From: Anaspis maculata
Lineage: Eukaryota > Arthropoda > Insecta > Coleoptera > Scraptiidae
Assembly (NCBI GenBank): GCA_949128115.1
Contig: OX421961.1
Location: forward strand, 121,151,050-121,215,049
Reading direction: 5' to 3'
DNA: 64,000 nt
This document shows, in pieces, positions 36,243 through 47,770 of the stretch (positions are counted from its first letter, which is position 1; every line of letters begins with the position of its first letter). The notes beneath the pieces were generated by a model. That model searched no databases. It saw only the letters and a list, made by a program, of their open reading frames with translations, and had not been told where the DNA came from. Both the position numbers and the translations under genes were made by a program.

Positions 36243-36376
36243 CTTTTTTCATTGAGTGTTTATGGGCGCATCGAGTACTAGCTCATTAGCGCCCTTGCGG
36301 TGACTTCCTCCGTTCCACCCTTTTTCTCTTGACGTGACCGCTCGGTCAGTACACGCCAAAGTACTTGATTGAGAGA
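36243..36376 (-). mobile_element. short retroposed insert with 12-bp TSD, possible SINE
   Basis: The 134 bp is absent from family B copy 2 and flanked by an exact TGTGCAAATTCT duplication (36231-36242 and 36377-36388). Read on the minus strand it ends in a short A-rich tail (gaaaaaag). It contains TGACCGAGCGGTC, similar to a tRNA A box of the Leu/Ser type. No convincing B box was found, so its class is uncertain. Confidence 0.6.
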
Positions 36377-36899
36377 TGTGCAAATTCTATTTTGAAAAAA
36401 CTACCGTCGGGAAAATCTAAACCGTGTCGATTTTGAAAATGAGTCTACACGTTGAAAATGGTCCTTGTCGTCATAGGGAACCTCAAAACGTATATATCCT
36501 CGAAATTTCGAGAGCAATTAAAAGTAGAAAAAACATCATATCGTCATTGTTGAATTTTTTTGATCTGGAAAATGAAAAAACTCGTTTCAAGAGTAGACAT
36601 CAGGTTTCATGAATAATTCATTGGAATTTGAAGAAAAAAAAACAGAAACGGGAATCGGTGGAATTTAGCACAAGTTTGCAATGTCTTACATTCCACCCTG
36701 TAAAGAAAGCAATTGAAACTAGAAACCAAATCTCGTCAATAAGATGAATTGTTGAAAAATGGATCTCGAAAACTGTAAAAATAAATTCAAAATCGGTTGT
36801 GTCAATTCAAAGTTATGTGTTTCAGAGAACTAGTTTCTGTTTATATTTTTCAAGCACTAACTGCTGTTTATGATAATAAGTGGTTTTTTGTCAATAGTT

Positions 36900-37066
36900 G
36901 ACACAAATTAACAAAAATTGAACAGAAAAAAATTGTGCGAACGCGATTTCCGTGGAATAAAAATAAAACCACGCTTTTTCCCAAGAAGACGATGTCGATG
37001 CCGCCCCCTTGAATCTGCCGCCCTATAGGCACCTGCCTACTTTGCCTATTGCCAAATCCGCCACTG
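36900..37066. mobile_element. hAT MITE right-end fragment
   Basis: The sequence ends AAATCCGCCACTG at 37066, the complement of a CAGTGGCGGATTT hAT terminus. The preceding text (cctgcctactttgcctattg) is typical of such MITEs. No matching left end or TSD was found, so it is truncated. Confidence 0.55.
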
Positions 37067-37084
37067 AGAGGCCCTTCAACTTGT

Positions 37085-37720
37085 TCTAAAGAGAATTTGA
37101 TTATTCAATTACACTTGAGTCTGAAGAAAATCATGAGAATAGCTTCCCTTCTGCCTAAACTGCAATCGCCAAGTCATTCAAATTGTCCATTTGCCCTTGA
37201 TTGTCTATTAGATTTATATCTGGAGACAAGGGTGGCCAGTTCATTTGCTCAGTATTGTGCAAACACTCTGGAAATTCCTTTACAATTCTAGCCCGATAAG
37301 GTCGAGCGTTTTCATCGACTCACATGAGAAAACTGCCACCAAAATTTTGAGCGTAAGAAACCATAGTACTAACCGTATGATCAAAAACTTTCCTCCTCCA
37401 GGAAGGCTGTGGCCTGACCAAAATCAGCCTCGTTTGCCTGCTAATGACCAGACCACAGCCTGCCTAGAGGAGGAAAGTTTTTGATTATACGGTATTACTC
37501 ATATACACTATATCTGCTGTTTGACCATCATATTAAAAAAGTCTCCTCGTAGTATTGCGAAATCGCTTTTTCCAGTCACCGGCATTCACCCCCCAACGAG
37601 CCCCCCAAATAGTCACCCCTTCATCTCAAAAAGCCAGCCTTGCTTCCATGCCAAGAAATCTTTTGTGCTTCTGTCATCATATACCATACTGCAGAGCCCG
37701 TTTATCTGATCTAAACAAAT
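37085..37720 (-). pseudogene. Tc1/mariner transposase fossil
   Basis: On the minus strand, about 37200-37330 reads DENARPYRARIVKEF and then MNWPPLSPDINLIDN. This is the DDE-domain segment normally seen as DNARPH...V and W/PA-SPDLNPIE in Tc1-like transposases. The second catalytic Asp falls in DENARP. Upstream text (SYAQNFGGSFLM, then an in-frame stop) is consistent. A hairpin repeat (37370-37496) interrupts it. 37500-37720 may hold more N-terminal debris (KRARVWYM), with stops. The C-terminus is degraded. Confidence 0.75.
37370..37496. mobile_element. 127-bp hairpin MITE inside transposase debris
   Basis: The arms ACCGTATGATCAAAAACTTT and the complement ACCGTATAATCAAAAACTTT continue through CCTCCTCYAGGMAGGCTGTG. 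They face each other across about 30 bp. No ORF. Confidence 0.75.
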
Positions 37721-37741
37721 TAAATTTATTTTCAACTTGAT

Positions 37742-40260
37742 GGTTTTGTATTATTGAATTCCAACAAACTCATTAATTTCAAGTTAAATATAACTTAAAT
37801 ATAACTTAAATATACGTTAGTGTACTGACCACGCCATACCTACCTAGGCGTGGAGGGTTTCCCGGCCCTAACGTATACAGGCTGTTTCTCAATTACGCGG
37901 TTACAAACTACTAGGGGAGATTTCTCATCAAAAATAGACCCGGAAAAATTATAACTTTGATGTCCTAAAATGCTCCATTGAAAAGTTACAGGGTGTTCAA
38001 GTTGACTTTTTAAAATCGATTTTTTGACATAGCTTTTGAACTGGTCAACCGATTTTGTTTAAATTTGAAACAAAGGTAACTGAAATATGTCTTTATTGAA
38101 CAATGGCAACGTGTTGAAAAAAATCAGGGAGCAGATAATAGGGGGTTTTTCATATTTCCCCCCTATTTTTCACCTCCCTAGCTATTTTTCCAAATTGTTC
38201 AAATTTTTTGATTCTATGTTCGATTTAAAAACAAATGGTACTCGTGCAAAATTTTGATCAGATGCTTTGTTTTTGAGATATTTGGGTTTGAAACTTCGGA
38301 AAAGAAAACATCTCGAAATCGCCACTTTCAATGAGCCCAAAATTTTCTTTCCTGAAATCTTTCTCGTTCCTTAGAAAAATGGTGGTTTATTAATTTGGAG
38401 TATTCTACATTTATAGTATATTTGAATTAGAATTTTTGCTTGAAGAAAGTTGTTCTCAAACGGGTTTTTGCTATATGGTTAGCTCATCCCTACCTGTTCA
38501 ACATGTTAAAAGCATACATCTCTGTGACGCGTAATACTTAGTATACAGGGTGAAAATAAAAAAATAAATTTTGAAACTTTTTTATTTTGGTGAAATAATT
38601 CTCGAAAAGAACAACCTCTCATCATTCAGCAATCTTATGGTCTCCTACTTAACGTGTGAAAAACCCACCCCTCGATAGCTGCTGGTAGGTACTCTACGTA
38701 CAGGGTGAAATCAATTTTTTTTTTTCAATAAATTTTATCTTGATCAAATCAATCCGGACAAAGACCAATTCCGGCTATGTTAGAAGTCTATAACCTCTCA
38801 TTCAAGATATGAAAATGTCACATTCCTTAAACTGATGAAACATGACATACAGAGTGGAACACCCTTTTTTGCTTTAATTTTTTTTTTGTCACATTAATTC
38901 GAATGCTAATCTTGCCCACTTCAAAGGAGAGCCTAGAGTATTTGACAACACATATCAAAAATTCACATTTCTGCAATCATTGCAACTATTGGCTACTGTA
39001 TCATCAAGCATTTTTGCGATTTTGGTTGTGCGAGGAGTTGCTAAGGACAATATCCTTAGCAACTCCTTGCACAACAAAAGTTGAAGCAACATATAATTCA
39101 TCCTGTATATCAAGTCAGAGTGATGTTAAGAAATGCAAATTTTTTATATGGCTTGCGGAAAACTCTGAGCTTTTCAGTAAACCAGGTAAGATTATTATAT
39201 CGTAATTAATTTTATCCACAAAAAAAATAAAACAGATAAAGTATGTTCCACCCTGTAGGTTGTGTTTAGGGAGTTTGAGGAATGTGACAGTTTTATATCT
39301 TGAATAAGACTTTATAGGCTTGTAACAGAGCTGGAATAGGCTTTTGTCTAGATTGATTTGATGAAGATACAAAACATTGAAAAAAAATTGATTCCACCCT
39401 GTACGTAGGATACCAGCGATAGAGGGGTACATTTTTCAAATGTTCAATAGGACACTATAAGGTCGCTGAATAATGAGAGACTGTTTTTCTAGAGGATTGT
39501 TTCATCGAAATAAAAAATTTCAAAGATTTATTTTTCAATTTTCACCCTGTATACTAAGTATTACGCGTCACAGGGATGTATGCTTTCAACATGTTGAACA
39601 GGTAGGGATGAGCTAACCATATCGCAAAAAAACCATTCGAGAACTACCTACTTCCTTCAAGCAAGAGATACTTTTTTTACTATTTCAATTACACTTTAAT
39701 AGAAAACCTATTTCTGCTGAGAAATCATGAGTTTTTTTTTGCAATCTAATTTTTAGGCCTGATAGGAAAGTCATGCCACAACCAGTCAAAAGATTGATGG
39801 TACCCTCTAAGCTCCGCTTTTTTTTAAATTATGAAAATTTTCCGAAAATCGACGGCAAAAAAACAACTTCTGTCACTCATGCGTCGGTTGCTTCTGAAGT
39901 AACAGGGTGTCAAACATGTCAAAAAAAGTTCACCCAAGTTTCATCACGAGACAGAAACGGTTAAATCGATAGTTTCTGTGATTAAAAAAAACAAAAAAAC
40001 CACTTCTGTCACTCATGCGTCGGTTGCTTTAGAAGTTACAGGGTGTCAAACATGTCAAAATAATAATAATGCCCAAGTCATTCCATCACGAAACAGAAAC
40101 CATTAAATCCAAAGGGTCGGGAAACCCCGGCGTTCAAGTAGTAACGCAGGTACCTATGACGTGGTCAGTCAGTATAAGTATCTGGTATTCAAGTGATATT
40201 TATGTGAGTATGTGAGTTAATGTGTAACTTGAAATTAATGAATTTGTTGAAATACAAAAC
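37742..40260. mobile_element. 2.5-kb foldback element complex
   Basis: The outer arms pair: GGTTTTGTATTATTGAATTC at the left against the complement GTTTTGTATTTCAACAAATT at the right. Both continue through ATTAATTTCAAGTTA and a TGACCACGYCATA block (37826 and 40158). Inside, 37878 starts a family D end (CAGGCTGTTTCTCAATTACG). A second inverted pair joins about 38380-38640 with about 39460-39760, meeting at a central hairpin near 39031-39073. The right side adds two direct copies of a block with CTTCTGTCACTCATGCGTCG (39868 and 40003). No transposase. The nesting order is only partly resolved. Confidence 0.65.
39031..39073. repeat. central hairpin of the foldback complex
   Basis: TGCGAGGAGTTGCTAAGG pairs with CCTTAGCAACTCCTTGCA (17 of 18) across a loop of a few bases, at the symmetry centre of the surrounding element. 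Confidence 0.8.
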
Positions 40261-40611
40261 AACGGTACAAAAAGAGTAGACTGGTGTCATAGGAAATTAT
40301 TAAAACGTCAGTGTGTCTCGTTATGAAATGACTCAGGTAACTCAATTTGGGTTTTTTTTTGACATGTTTGACACCCTGTAACTTCTGAAGAAACCGACGC
40401 ATGAGTGACAGAAGTGGTTTTTCTTGTTTGCCATCACAAAAACTATATCGATCATGACCGTGTCTGTCGCGTGAGTAAATGACTCAGGTGAAATGTCGCT
40501 ATCCGCCGTACTGTTTCGCCACTGTTGAGAAATTATTCAGTTTCAAAAAGAAAAAGTAAGATTCCTAAATCTACGTAAAATTTTGAGAATCGAGAATCAA
40601 TTTGCTCAATA

Positions 40612-40894
40612 GACCATTTCCACATGACGTCACACGCACGTGTCGAACGGCTGATTCGGGGCAACGTCAGCATGATGTCAACTATACGTGTCAGTTTGTC
40701 AAAACTTTGTGTCACCAGTGACTTTCACACACCAACACCGACTGACAGATTGACATATTACCAATCTGACTGACGCACATGACTGACGTAGCCCACGTGC
40801 CCCGTGACAGATAAAGGCACATTTGACTGACGTTGCCCCGAATCATCTGTTCTGCTGTTCAAGACGGATCTGCGTGACGTCAGTGGAAATGGTC
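40612..40894. mobile_element. 283-bp TA-flanked MITE
   Basis: The ends GACCATTTCCACATGACGTC and the complement of GACCATTTCCACTGACGTCA are bordered by TA. A second matching block (GATTCGGGGCAACGTCAG) is shared by the arms. It resembles 34278-35196 in the GACC...GACGTCA ends. It lies 11 bp from a family B fragment (40906-40970). Confidence 0.85.
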
Positions 40895-40905
40895 TATTAT
40901 ATGAA

Positions 40906-40970
40906 ATAAACTGCTCAACAACTGGAATGATGGTATCGAAAATTTTGTCCTTTTTCAAAATGACGAATAC
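40906..40970. repeat. family B terminal fragment (copy 3)
   Basis: Starts ATAAACTGCTCAACAACTGG and matches the left end of 35212 and 43711 for about 65 bp before diverging. Confidence 0.75.
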
Positions 40971-40974
40971 ACGT

Positions 40975-42217
40975 CAACGTAGATATATAATAAATAACAA
41001 ATAAATAAATAAAAAAGGATCGAGATAGGGACACTTTGAAGAATTCCGAAGGATTTTGGGAAAACCCATATGCAGATGAACTTCAGCGAACTCACAAAAG
41101 CTACTTCTTGTGCAAGTTTGAAGATCTCCCTAAGGAATTCGGGAAAGCCTTGGGTAATTCTGGAGGGACTCTATGGGGAATTTCAGACTTTTTTATAGAA
41201 AGACCTAAAGTATCTCTGAAACACATGGTTAAGGTTAAGGTTGTGCAAAGTTAGGGAATATCCCCTGCGGATGCATGCATTGATCCCCCTGTACAAGGTA
41301 AGGGTCTCTTCGTCGAAAACATTGTCACTCAAAGTTTGATGGTACGTGATACGTATCTGCAGCCCTGTGATGGCTAATCAGAGATATGGAAAAGCAAAAT
41401 GAGTTTTTTGTCACAATGCTATATATTCATTTTGTGATGAAACATCAAAATTCATCATCATCGGTCCAAAGGTAAACTTTTGGTGGCTTGCTGAACCAAA
41501 TATGTGGCGCTTTTTGGTGAAAAATGCAAAAAAAAAACAGGCAATCATTATATGTTATCTCTCACTAAGGGAAGGCTAATGCAAAAACTAAAACCAATCA
41601 AGGCTGAGATGTTTTGCGAGATTAAAGCCTATATTTTTGAGTTGATAAATGTTGGACACATGCATCCAATTGTTAGAAAGAAGACATGGAAGGTGTGCAT
41701 GCAGAAAAAATTCCAAAGTCCTAATTCACATATCGTCCCTTGCCAGGCAAAGCAACGTAAGCGACATTTCAGCAACTCTACAGGAGACACAAAAAATTGT
41801 GCTGATTGCAAATTGTCCACGAAAGAGTATTAATTTTGCATGTTTCATGTTATGCTGTGTATAATTAAGTACATTTTAGTGCTTGTGATAGTTCACTTAT
41901 TCGACGCGGCTCATCAGTGAGACTTTGCCAACGAGATCAAAAATTCATTTTTGCCAGAATGGCGCTTACGTTCCTTTGCCTGGCAAGGGACGATATTTTA
42001 TTCAGAAACCCACCAAAAGTACCTTCCCTGCTGAAGTTTTTTTTTTATTATTAAAATTTATACTTTTTTATATTGCCAAAAGTTTATGAGTATAACAATA
42101 AGTATATCACATCCATTTTGAGTTTAGTACCAAAATTCATCATCATCGGTCCAAAGACAAAATTTTGGTATAGCTTTCTGAAAATATTAATACGTGTCTC
42201 AGAACTTAGAAAAAACT
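40975..42217. repeat. unclassified repeat with internal palindrome
   Basis: CATCATCATCGGTCCAAAG occurs directly at about 41455 and 42136. TATCGTCCCTTGCCAGGCAA (about 41733) pairs with its complement at about 41980. Frames at 41036-41254 and 41504-41833 (such as CEIKAYIFELINVGHM) resemble nothing I recognise; the latter overlaps the palindrome and is probably transposon-derived or chance. Confidence 0.5.
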
Positions 42218-42225
42218 TTCTGCAT

Positions 42226-42631
42226 CAGAGGCGTATCTACGGGGGGGCAAATGGGGCACGTGGCATGGGCGCACTTTAATCCTCAGGCCTCAGCGCGCAA
42301 ATGAGAGGAAAAGATAAAAATATAAAAAATAAAAAATGGAAAATGAGAAAAATGAAATAATGTAGATATTTGAACTGTTGGGCACGAGGTTGGGCATAAT
42401 TCGTGTGAGCAATAATTGACAAGCAAAATGGGAAAGAGAAGGAGGGAACAAACCAAAACCAACACATCCAAACAGACGATCAAATTTCGACTTTTTCATC
42501 TGATCCAGATAAAGTCTAATAGGAGGACCGAATTTGTCGTTGGCCCACCTGAATTCTGAAAAAAAAGCCCAATTCAGGGGCGTAATTTTCATGTTTTGCC
42601 CTGGCCGAAATTTACCCTAGATACGCCACTG
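42226..42631. mobile_element. hAT MITE with perfect 8-bp TSD
   Basis: The ends CAGAGGCGTATCTACGGG and the complement of CAGTGGCGTATCTAGGG are flanked by an exact TTCTGCAT duplication (42218-42225 and 42632-42639). The AT-rich interior has minus-strand open frames without recognisable content. A CAGGGGCGTAATTTTCATG near 42576 looks like the end of a second, degraded hAT. Confidence 0.93.
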
Positions 42632-42639
42632 TTCTGCAT

Positions 42640-43710
42640 AAAAGTCTTTCATGTCTTCTCTCTAACACCAGGACGCATGGGTCTAACATTTTATGACACA
42701 AAAATATAGGGTTGACTCTCCCAAAACATTTCAGCGTTGATAAGTTTCAGTTTTTGCAAAATAGCTTTCTCTTAGTAGTGAGGGATAACATGGTTATGAT
42801 TACCTGATCTTTTATTGCATTTCTCAATAGTAATATAACAAGTGCTTGGTGTTTTTTCAGTTAAATCGTTTTAACCCGAAAACAACTGTCAATCACGAGG
42901 GAAAAGTGGACCCGATATTATCTGACTAAAATCCCGAGACAAAGTCGAGGGATTTTGTCCAAGATAATATCGGGTCTACTTTTCGAGTGATTGATAGTTT
43001 GTTTGAGGAATTTGAAACATTTAACTCGAATAAAACACGAAGCACGAGTTGAATTTAGCAGATTATCGCCCAAATAGACTACTAGTAGAATTGGTAGGTC
43101 CAATATGTATCATTGTACCTATTGAACTGTCAATTTTCAAGCATGCCTTGTTGAAAAAAAAATCAATTTAAAAAGAAGGTTGAAAATGTTTGTCTTCTTT
43201 CTAATAACTGAATACACTTGTGAAACTCACTACTTCATCAAGCTAATTCTGCTTGGCTAAATAATAATTATCTTGCCATGAGTGGTAGTTCACTGCACAG
43301 TAGTTTCACATGGGCTGTAGACTGGTAGAGCTAAAAACTAAATTTTACTAACAGCTGTTGATAGCGCATGAAAGGAGAGTGCACAGTCGCGAATTAAGGA
43401 AGGGGCCTCGTTGCTGGAAACAATGCTGAAACGAAGTCTAATAGGTTGTAAAATTGTATTTTAGTAAGTGGAAGACCCTTTAAACGCACCAGTACTAAAA
43501 TTTCAGTCCAAACAAGTATAAATACAGTCGTTTCAATTACAGATTAATCGTAGGCCCAAAAATAGTTCAATCCGGTGCTATTACCTAGTGTGCATTAATC
43601 ACCTCCTAGTGTGCATTAATCGATAGCTTAAACCGAGTCACGTGGGTCTCATTCGGTTGTTCTGATTGGTTGAATTGGGTATGTGGGCGATAATCACCAA
43701 AAAATTCCAC
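42640..43710. other. no gene; small foldback at 42895-42990
   Basis: CCCGATATTATCT near 42912 pairs with AGATAATATCGGG near 42963, making a hairpin of about 100 bp. About 43590-43640 has a duplicated ctagtgtgcattaatc. Nothing else was recognised. Confidence 0.5.
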
Positions 43711-44791
43711 ATAAACTGCTCAACAACTGGAATGACGGTATCGAAAACTCAGCCCTTTTTCAAAATGACGTAACTTTGGATTGACACAACCGATTTTGAA
43801 TTTGTTCCCACCAGTTTTCTAGATCCATTTTTTAGCAATCCATTTCATTGACGAGATTTTGTTTTTGATTCCAATTACTTTTTTCACAGGGTGGAATGTA
43901 AAACACTGCAAACTTGTGCTAAGTTCTACCGATCCTCGTTTCTGTGAAAAAACTTTTTCTCGAATTCTAATCAATTATTCATGAAGCCTGATGTCTGATC
44001 TCAGAACGATTTTCAAGTTTTCTGAATCAGAAGTCCAGCAATGACGATATGATTTTTTTGCTTTCCCTGCCCACCAAAACCTGTTCACAGGATGAAAAGT
44101 TGTAAAATTTGCAGTTTTTCCAGAGAGGAAAACTCGAAAACCGTGAGTCCGATTTTGGAAATTTCTCTTTTAAGAGTTAATTCCAGTCTTCTCTCCAACT
44201 TTTATTCCCAGCATGTTTGCACCTAAAACAAATATTTCGTGGGGCTCATCGCATGTCGAAGTTTGCACTGCAGTTTTTTCAAATTCACGGAATGTACAAA
44301 TTCCAGTTTGAAAAAATTACCGTCGGGAAACCTAAACCGTCTCGATTTTGAGAAAGTGTCTACACGTTGGAAATGGTTTTGATCGTCATAGGGGACCTCA
44401 AAACAGATATATCCGTCGAAATCTCGTGAACAATTTTTAGCGCGTTCACAAAACTTCCCCTCCTCGTTGGGTGGTGGGTCGGAAAAAGAAAAAATTACAT
44501 CGTCATTGCTGGACTTCTGATCTGTGAAATTCAAAAACCGTTTCGAAATTAGACATCAGGTTTCATGAATAATTCATTATAATCCGAAAAAAGAATTACA
44601 CAGAAACGGAAATCAAAAAACTTAGCACAATTTTTTAATGTTTCACATTCCACCCTGTAAAAAAAGTAATTGGAATTAAAAACAGAATCTCGTCAATAAA
44701 ATGGATTGCTGAAATACGAATCTAAGAAACTGTGAAAACAAATTCAAAATTGGTTGTGTCAATTCAAAGTTACGTCATTTTGAAAAAGAAG
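43711..44791. mobile_element. foldback element, family B copy 2
   Basis: The left arm ATAAACTGCTCAACAACTGG, ... CAAAATGACGTAACTTTGG mirrors the right end, where tcaaagttacgtcattttga closes the element at about 44791. The inner arms pair around gaatgtaaaacactgcaaa and its complement. It lacks the solo LTR and the 134-bp insert of copy 1 and so shows their empty sites. No ORF of note. Confidence 0.8.
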
Positions 44792-45069
44792 GTAGCAATT
44801 TACCATGTTTTAATAAATTGATCGTGATATGTGTACCGCATCAGCGCATCCGGCAGACCGTTGCCCGATATCAAATTTTGGTGGAGGTGCTGCAGCTGGT
44901 GACCGCGTGTAAGTTTTGAAGCGTAGCTTTCATTCGAAGTTGAGAATCGATCGAAATTATTGCCATTTGTATACGAATTTTTTCTGTAGATGGTTGCGGA
45001 TACTCTAAACTAAAATCAGTTTGGCGGTTTTCTATATCAATATTGTTAAAAGTGTAGTACACAAGTACA

Positions 45070-45805
45070 TTGCCCCTGTCATTGGGGACAAACGAGAAAA
45101 GTTTTCAAAAACAAACATCCAAGTCCGGCAGAGACTAGCCCAAGGTTGAATTCGCACCGCTGGGTGGCGGTATCATAGGTGGCCGCCGAGGAGAGAGAGC
45201 AAAGCAACAGAGCAAATTTTTCACCACACGTAGAGAGAAGGTGCGAGCCGAGAGCGCTACTCCTGAAGCTCACGCGGAGCTTGTTCCGCACGAAAGGGGA
45301 CGAGACTCTGGCGCGGTGGTGGTGGAGAGGTTATTGATTACCTGCCGACCATTTTGTGATTCCGGGCCTTGTGTTATCAACAAAATGGACCAATTGGGAC
45401 GCAGAACACGCAAACGCGGTAGGCGTGTCCGCCGCTGCCTGACGGTGCCCTGAAGGGGATCGAACGTCCGAAACCCGGCGTAGCCCCGACGATGGTGCCC
45501 GACGCGCCGCGAGATACCGTCAGTTGATCGGCGTAGCCTCCAGGCGGCGGATGTGTGCGCGTTTCAGTTGAGAGAGAGAGAGGAAACTGACGAGCGCGTG
45601 AGAGCTTCTGCGGATACAGAGCAATATATATCCAGCAATATTATAGGTAGTAGATCGATGGAAGATTGGCAGTGCGAACAACGAATGTGAACCATTTCGA
45701 GACTGTTCGCGTGCGATTTGTCTTTTCCGGCCGATTGACCTGGTGCAACAAGAACTGTGCACCAATAAGTTTTCCGTGGCCGTGGTTCTAAGACGTGTTG
45801 TTCGT
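45070..45805 (+). promoter_or_regulatory. CpG-rich promoter / 5' UTR of a host gene
   Basis: The composition changes sharply to GC- and CpG-rich (such as gacgcgccgcgagataccg) with no transposon repeats. A TCAGTT initiator-like word lies at about 45566, followed by a GA repeat (agagagagagagg), both common at arthropod promoters. No canonical TATA box is well placed. The transcription start is not determined. Confidence 0.45.
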
Positions 45806-45938
45806 ATGGTGATGTCAGAGCAGGGCGGACTGGCCATGCACCAGTTACCGATGCACCACAGGGGTTTGGTGCAGCCCAGCCTGGTCATGAACCCGCATCC
45901 CGCGATCAACGATTCGTGCTCGGTGGACTCGCAAAACA
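45806..45938 (+). CDS. first coding exon of an unrecognised host gene
   Basis: The first ATG in this frame is at 45806 (MVMSEQGGL); a second at 45812 is equally possible. The exon encodes about 44 residues rich in Met, His and Pro (LAMHQLPMHHRGLVQ, then LVMNPHPAINDSCSVDSQ). It stops at a consensus 5' splice site, with GTAAGT at 45939-45944, leaving one base of the next codon (phase 1). It lies just downstream of a CpG-rich, repeat-free region, unlike any other ORF in the window. The composition resembles the disordered N-terminus of a transcriptional regulator, but I recognise no family and no downstream exon was found up to 64 kb. Reading past the donor gives a frame to 46051 that looks non-coding. 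Confidence 0.6.
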
Positions 45939-47768
45939 GTAAGTCGTTGATGCGCTTTGATTTTTGCCTCCGCCTTAAGCAGCACCAATACCTGAATCGA
46001 CTCAGCAGTCGATTCACTAGCGTCGGTAGCTGGTCTTGTTGCGCAACGTAGGGAGCTGGGCAGGTGCATTGTTCATTGTGCACTGAACGTTTGATCCAAA
46101 AAACGCTTTGATTTGCCTATGATTCCTGAAGATCTAGGTAGAAAATGTGGCTGGCGATGAAACCAACAAGATATACCTACTTTTGAGGAAGTTTTTTTTA
46201 TCGGCTGTTGATTGTTTTGATTATCAAGTACCTATACAAATAAAGCAATCACCTTGTATTTCTATTTTAAAACCGCGAAACCTTATACACTTGGGACGTG
46301 TTTTCTCAAGCTTTTCCTCAAATCGAATTATTTTGCTCATTTTTTCCTCCTTTCCCAGTCCTCAGCCTCGATATGTCACTGTTCAGAACTTTGTAAATGA
46401 GAAATAAAAAGTCGAGACTAGCCCCAGCCAATTGTCTTTTTGATAGACTAGCGGAATTTGAATCTTAGCAAGTACCATTCCACCACGTCTTGATGGGGTG
46501 GAAGCCCCTTAGAAAATTTTGATCGTTAACCAAGGTCGAGGTAGACATTAAATTTGCGTTGAAGGTTTTCGAAATTTGTTCACACTGATGGTGTTGGAAA
46601 TGTATAAATCTAACCATTCGTTCTCAATAAAGTCGCTGGGTCTTAAAAAAAACTTTATGGACGATGGGATTTTCTTGGCAAACATATCCGATTCGAATGG
46701 AAAAGTATAGCTCTTGACTGCTTGATTCCAGAACACTTATCGCTTGCTTTATACTTATTATGTACCTACTTCCCATAGCTCAAAAACTTGGTCTTATGGC
46801 TGAAACCCTTTTCATTCCATATTTTTGAAAAAATCTTCAGCCTAACTGGGCAGTAAGAATGAGGATTGAATTGTTGTTGTTATTTTCTTCTTTTGAACTG
46901 AAATACTAGCTGAGAAAAATTCATCGTAATATTTCCGCAGCATCCACACAAAAGATAACTATTCATTTTCCAAAATCCGTATAACTTGAAAAGGGATCGG
47001 TACATCTACCAAAGGGGTGGAAAGATCGAACGGCACGATTATAATAATCAATTATGCAGTGCCCCGCTAAAAGAAAGTCGACCTGCTTCGGATTTCCTCT
47101 CAGAAAAATTTGGGCGGCCCTATAACGGGGGTGGAAAATGTGGAAAGACTAGGAAAAATCAGTATGTTGTTTATCCAGTATCCATCCTCGCGAAAAAAAA
47201 TGGGAACCATAATTTCCTAACAAAAAGGTGATCGTTACTGCTTTTACGATGGCTTCGTACCTGCCAAAACCGTATACCTATATGAATATCCGTTGAAGAA
47301 TTTTATTTTGGTCACACATTTTGCTGCTGGACACTTCAAAGCAGTTCGGCTAGATCGAGTGCCAGATCTTGTTTTTTTTACTTACATAAAATACACTGTG
47401 TTCTAAGTTCGAGGTGCTTGCATCAATTTTGTTTTAGGGAAAGATGAGAAATATATCTGCAATTATATTCAATTCACCTGCTTAAAAATAAAAATCATTC
47501 AATTCATCGTTCGATTCATTATGATCAAACTGATGAATATTAGGTACCCTATGCCGCCCTCTGTCTATTTCTGTGGAAAAGATATTTCAAAGAAAAATTG
47601 GAACATAAAAAAAAACTTGTCATGTTTTTATAGACTATACTACTACATAACATGGAAAGGTGAAAATAATTGGCATCAGTTTGACAAAACAAATTTCCAT
47701 CAAAGCATGCAAGATGATGAACCGGTAAAAATTGCCGATGAACCACAGACTATTTATTAGTGGTATGA
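45939..47768. other. probable start of intron 1; no gene seen
   Basis: AT-rich sequence after the GTAAGT donor. Frames at 46147-46407, 46986-47231 and 47521-47760 show no recognisable domain. If the exon call holds, the intron is longer than 18 kb. Confidence 0.45.
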
Positions 47769-47770
47769 TA

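Larger units (their letters stand above)
35212..36825. mobile_element. foldback element, family B copy 1
   Basis: The left arm begins ATAAACTGCTCAACAGCTGG and runs through GTAACTTTGGATTGACACAA. The right arm (about 36690-36825) is its complement (ggttgtgtcaattcaaag). The sequence aligns with 43711-44791. Two later insertions disrupt it: a solo LTR (35595-36019) and a short TSD-flanked insert (36243-36376). The right end is truncated at about 36825, before the aaaatgac block. No coding capacity. Confidence 0.8.

Noticed and set aside
41504..41833. 109-codon ORF as a host gene
   Set aside because: It overlaps one arm of a palindromic repeat and contains no recognisable motif.
45520..46083. 187-codon minus-strand ORF across the CpG-rich region
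   Set aside because: It is the shadow of the plus-strand UTR and exon. It has no domain and spans the strong plus-strand donor.
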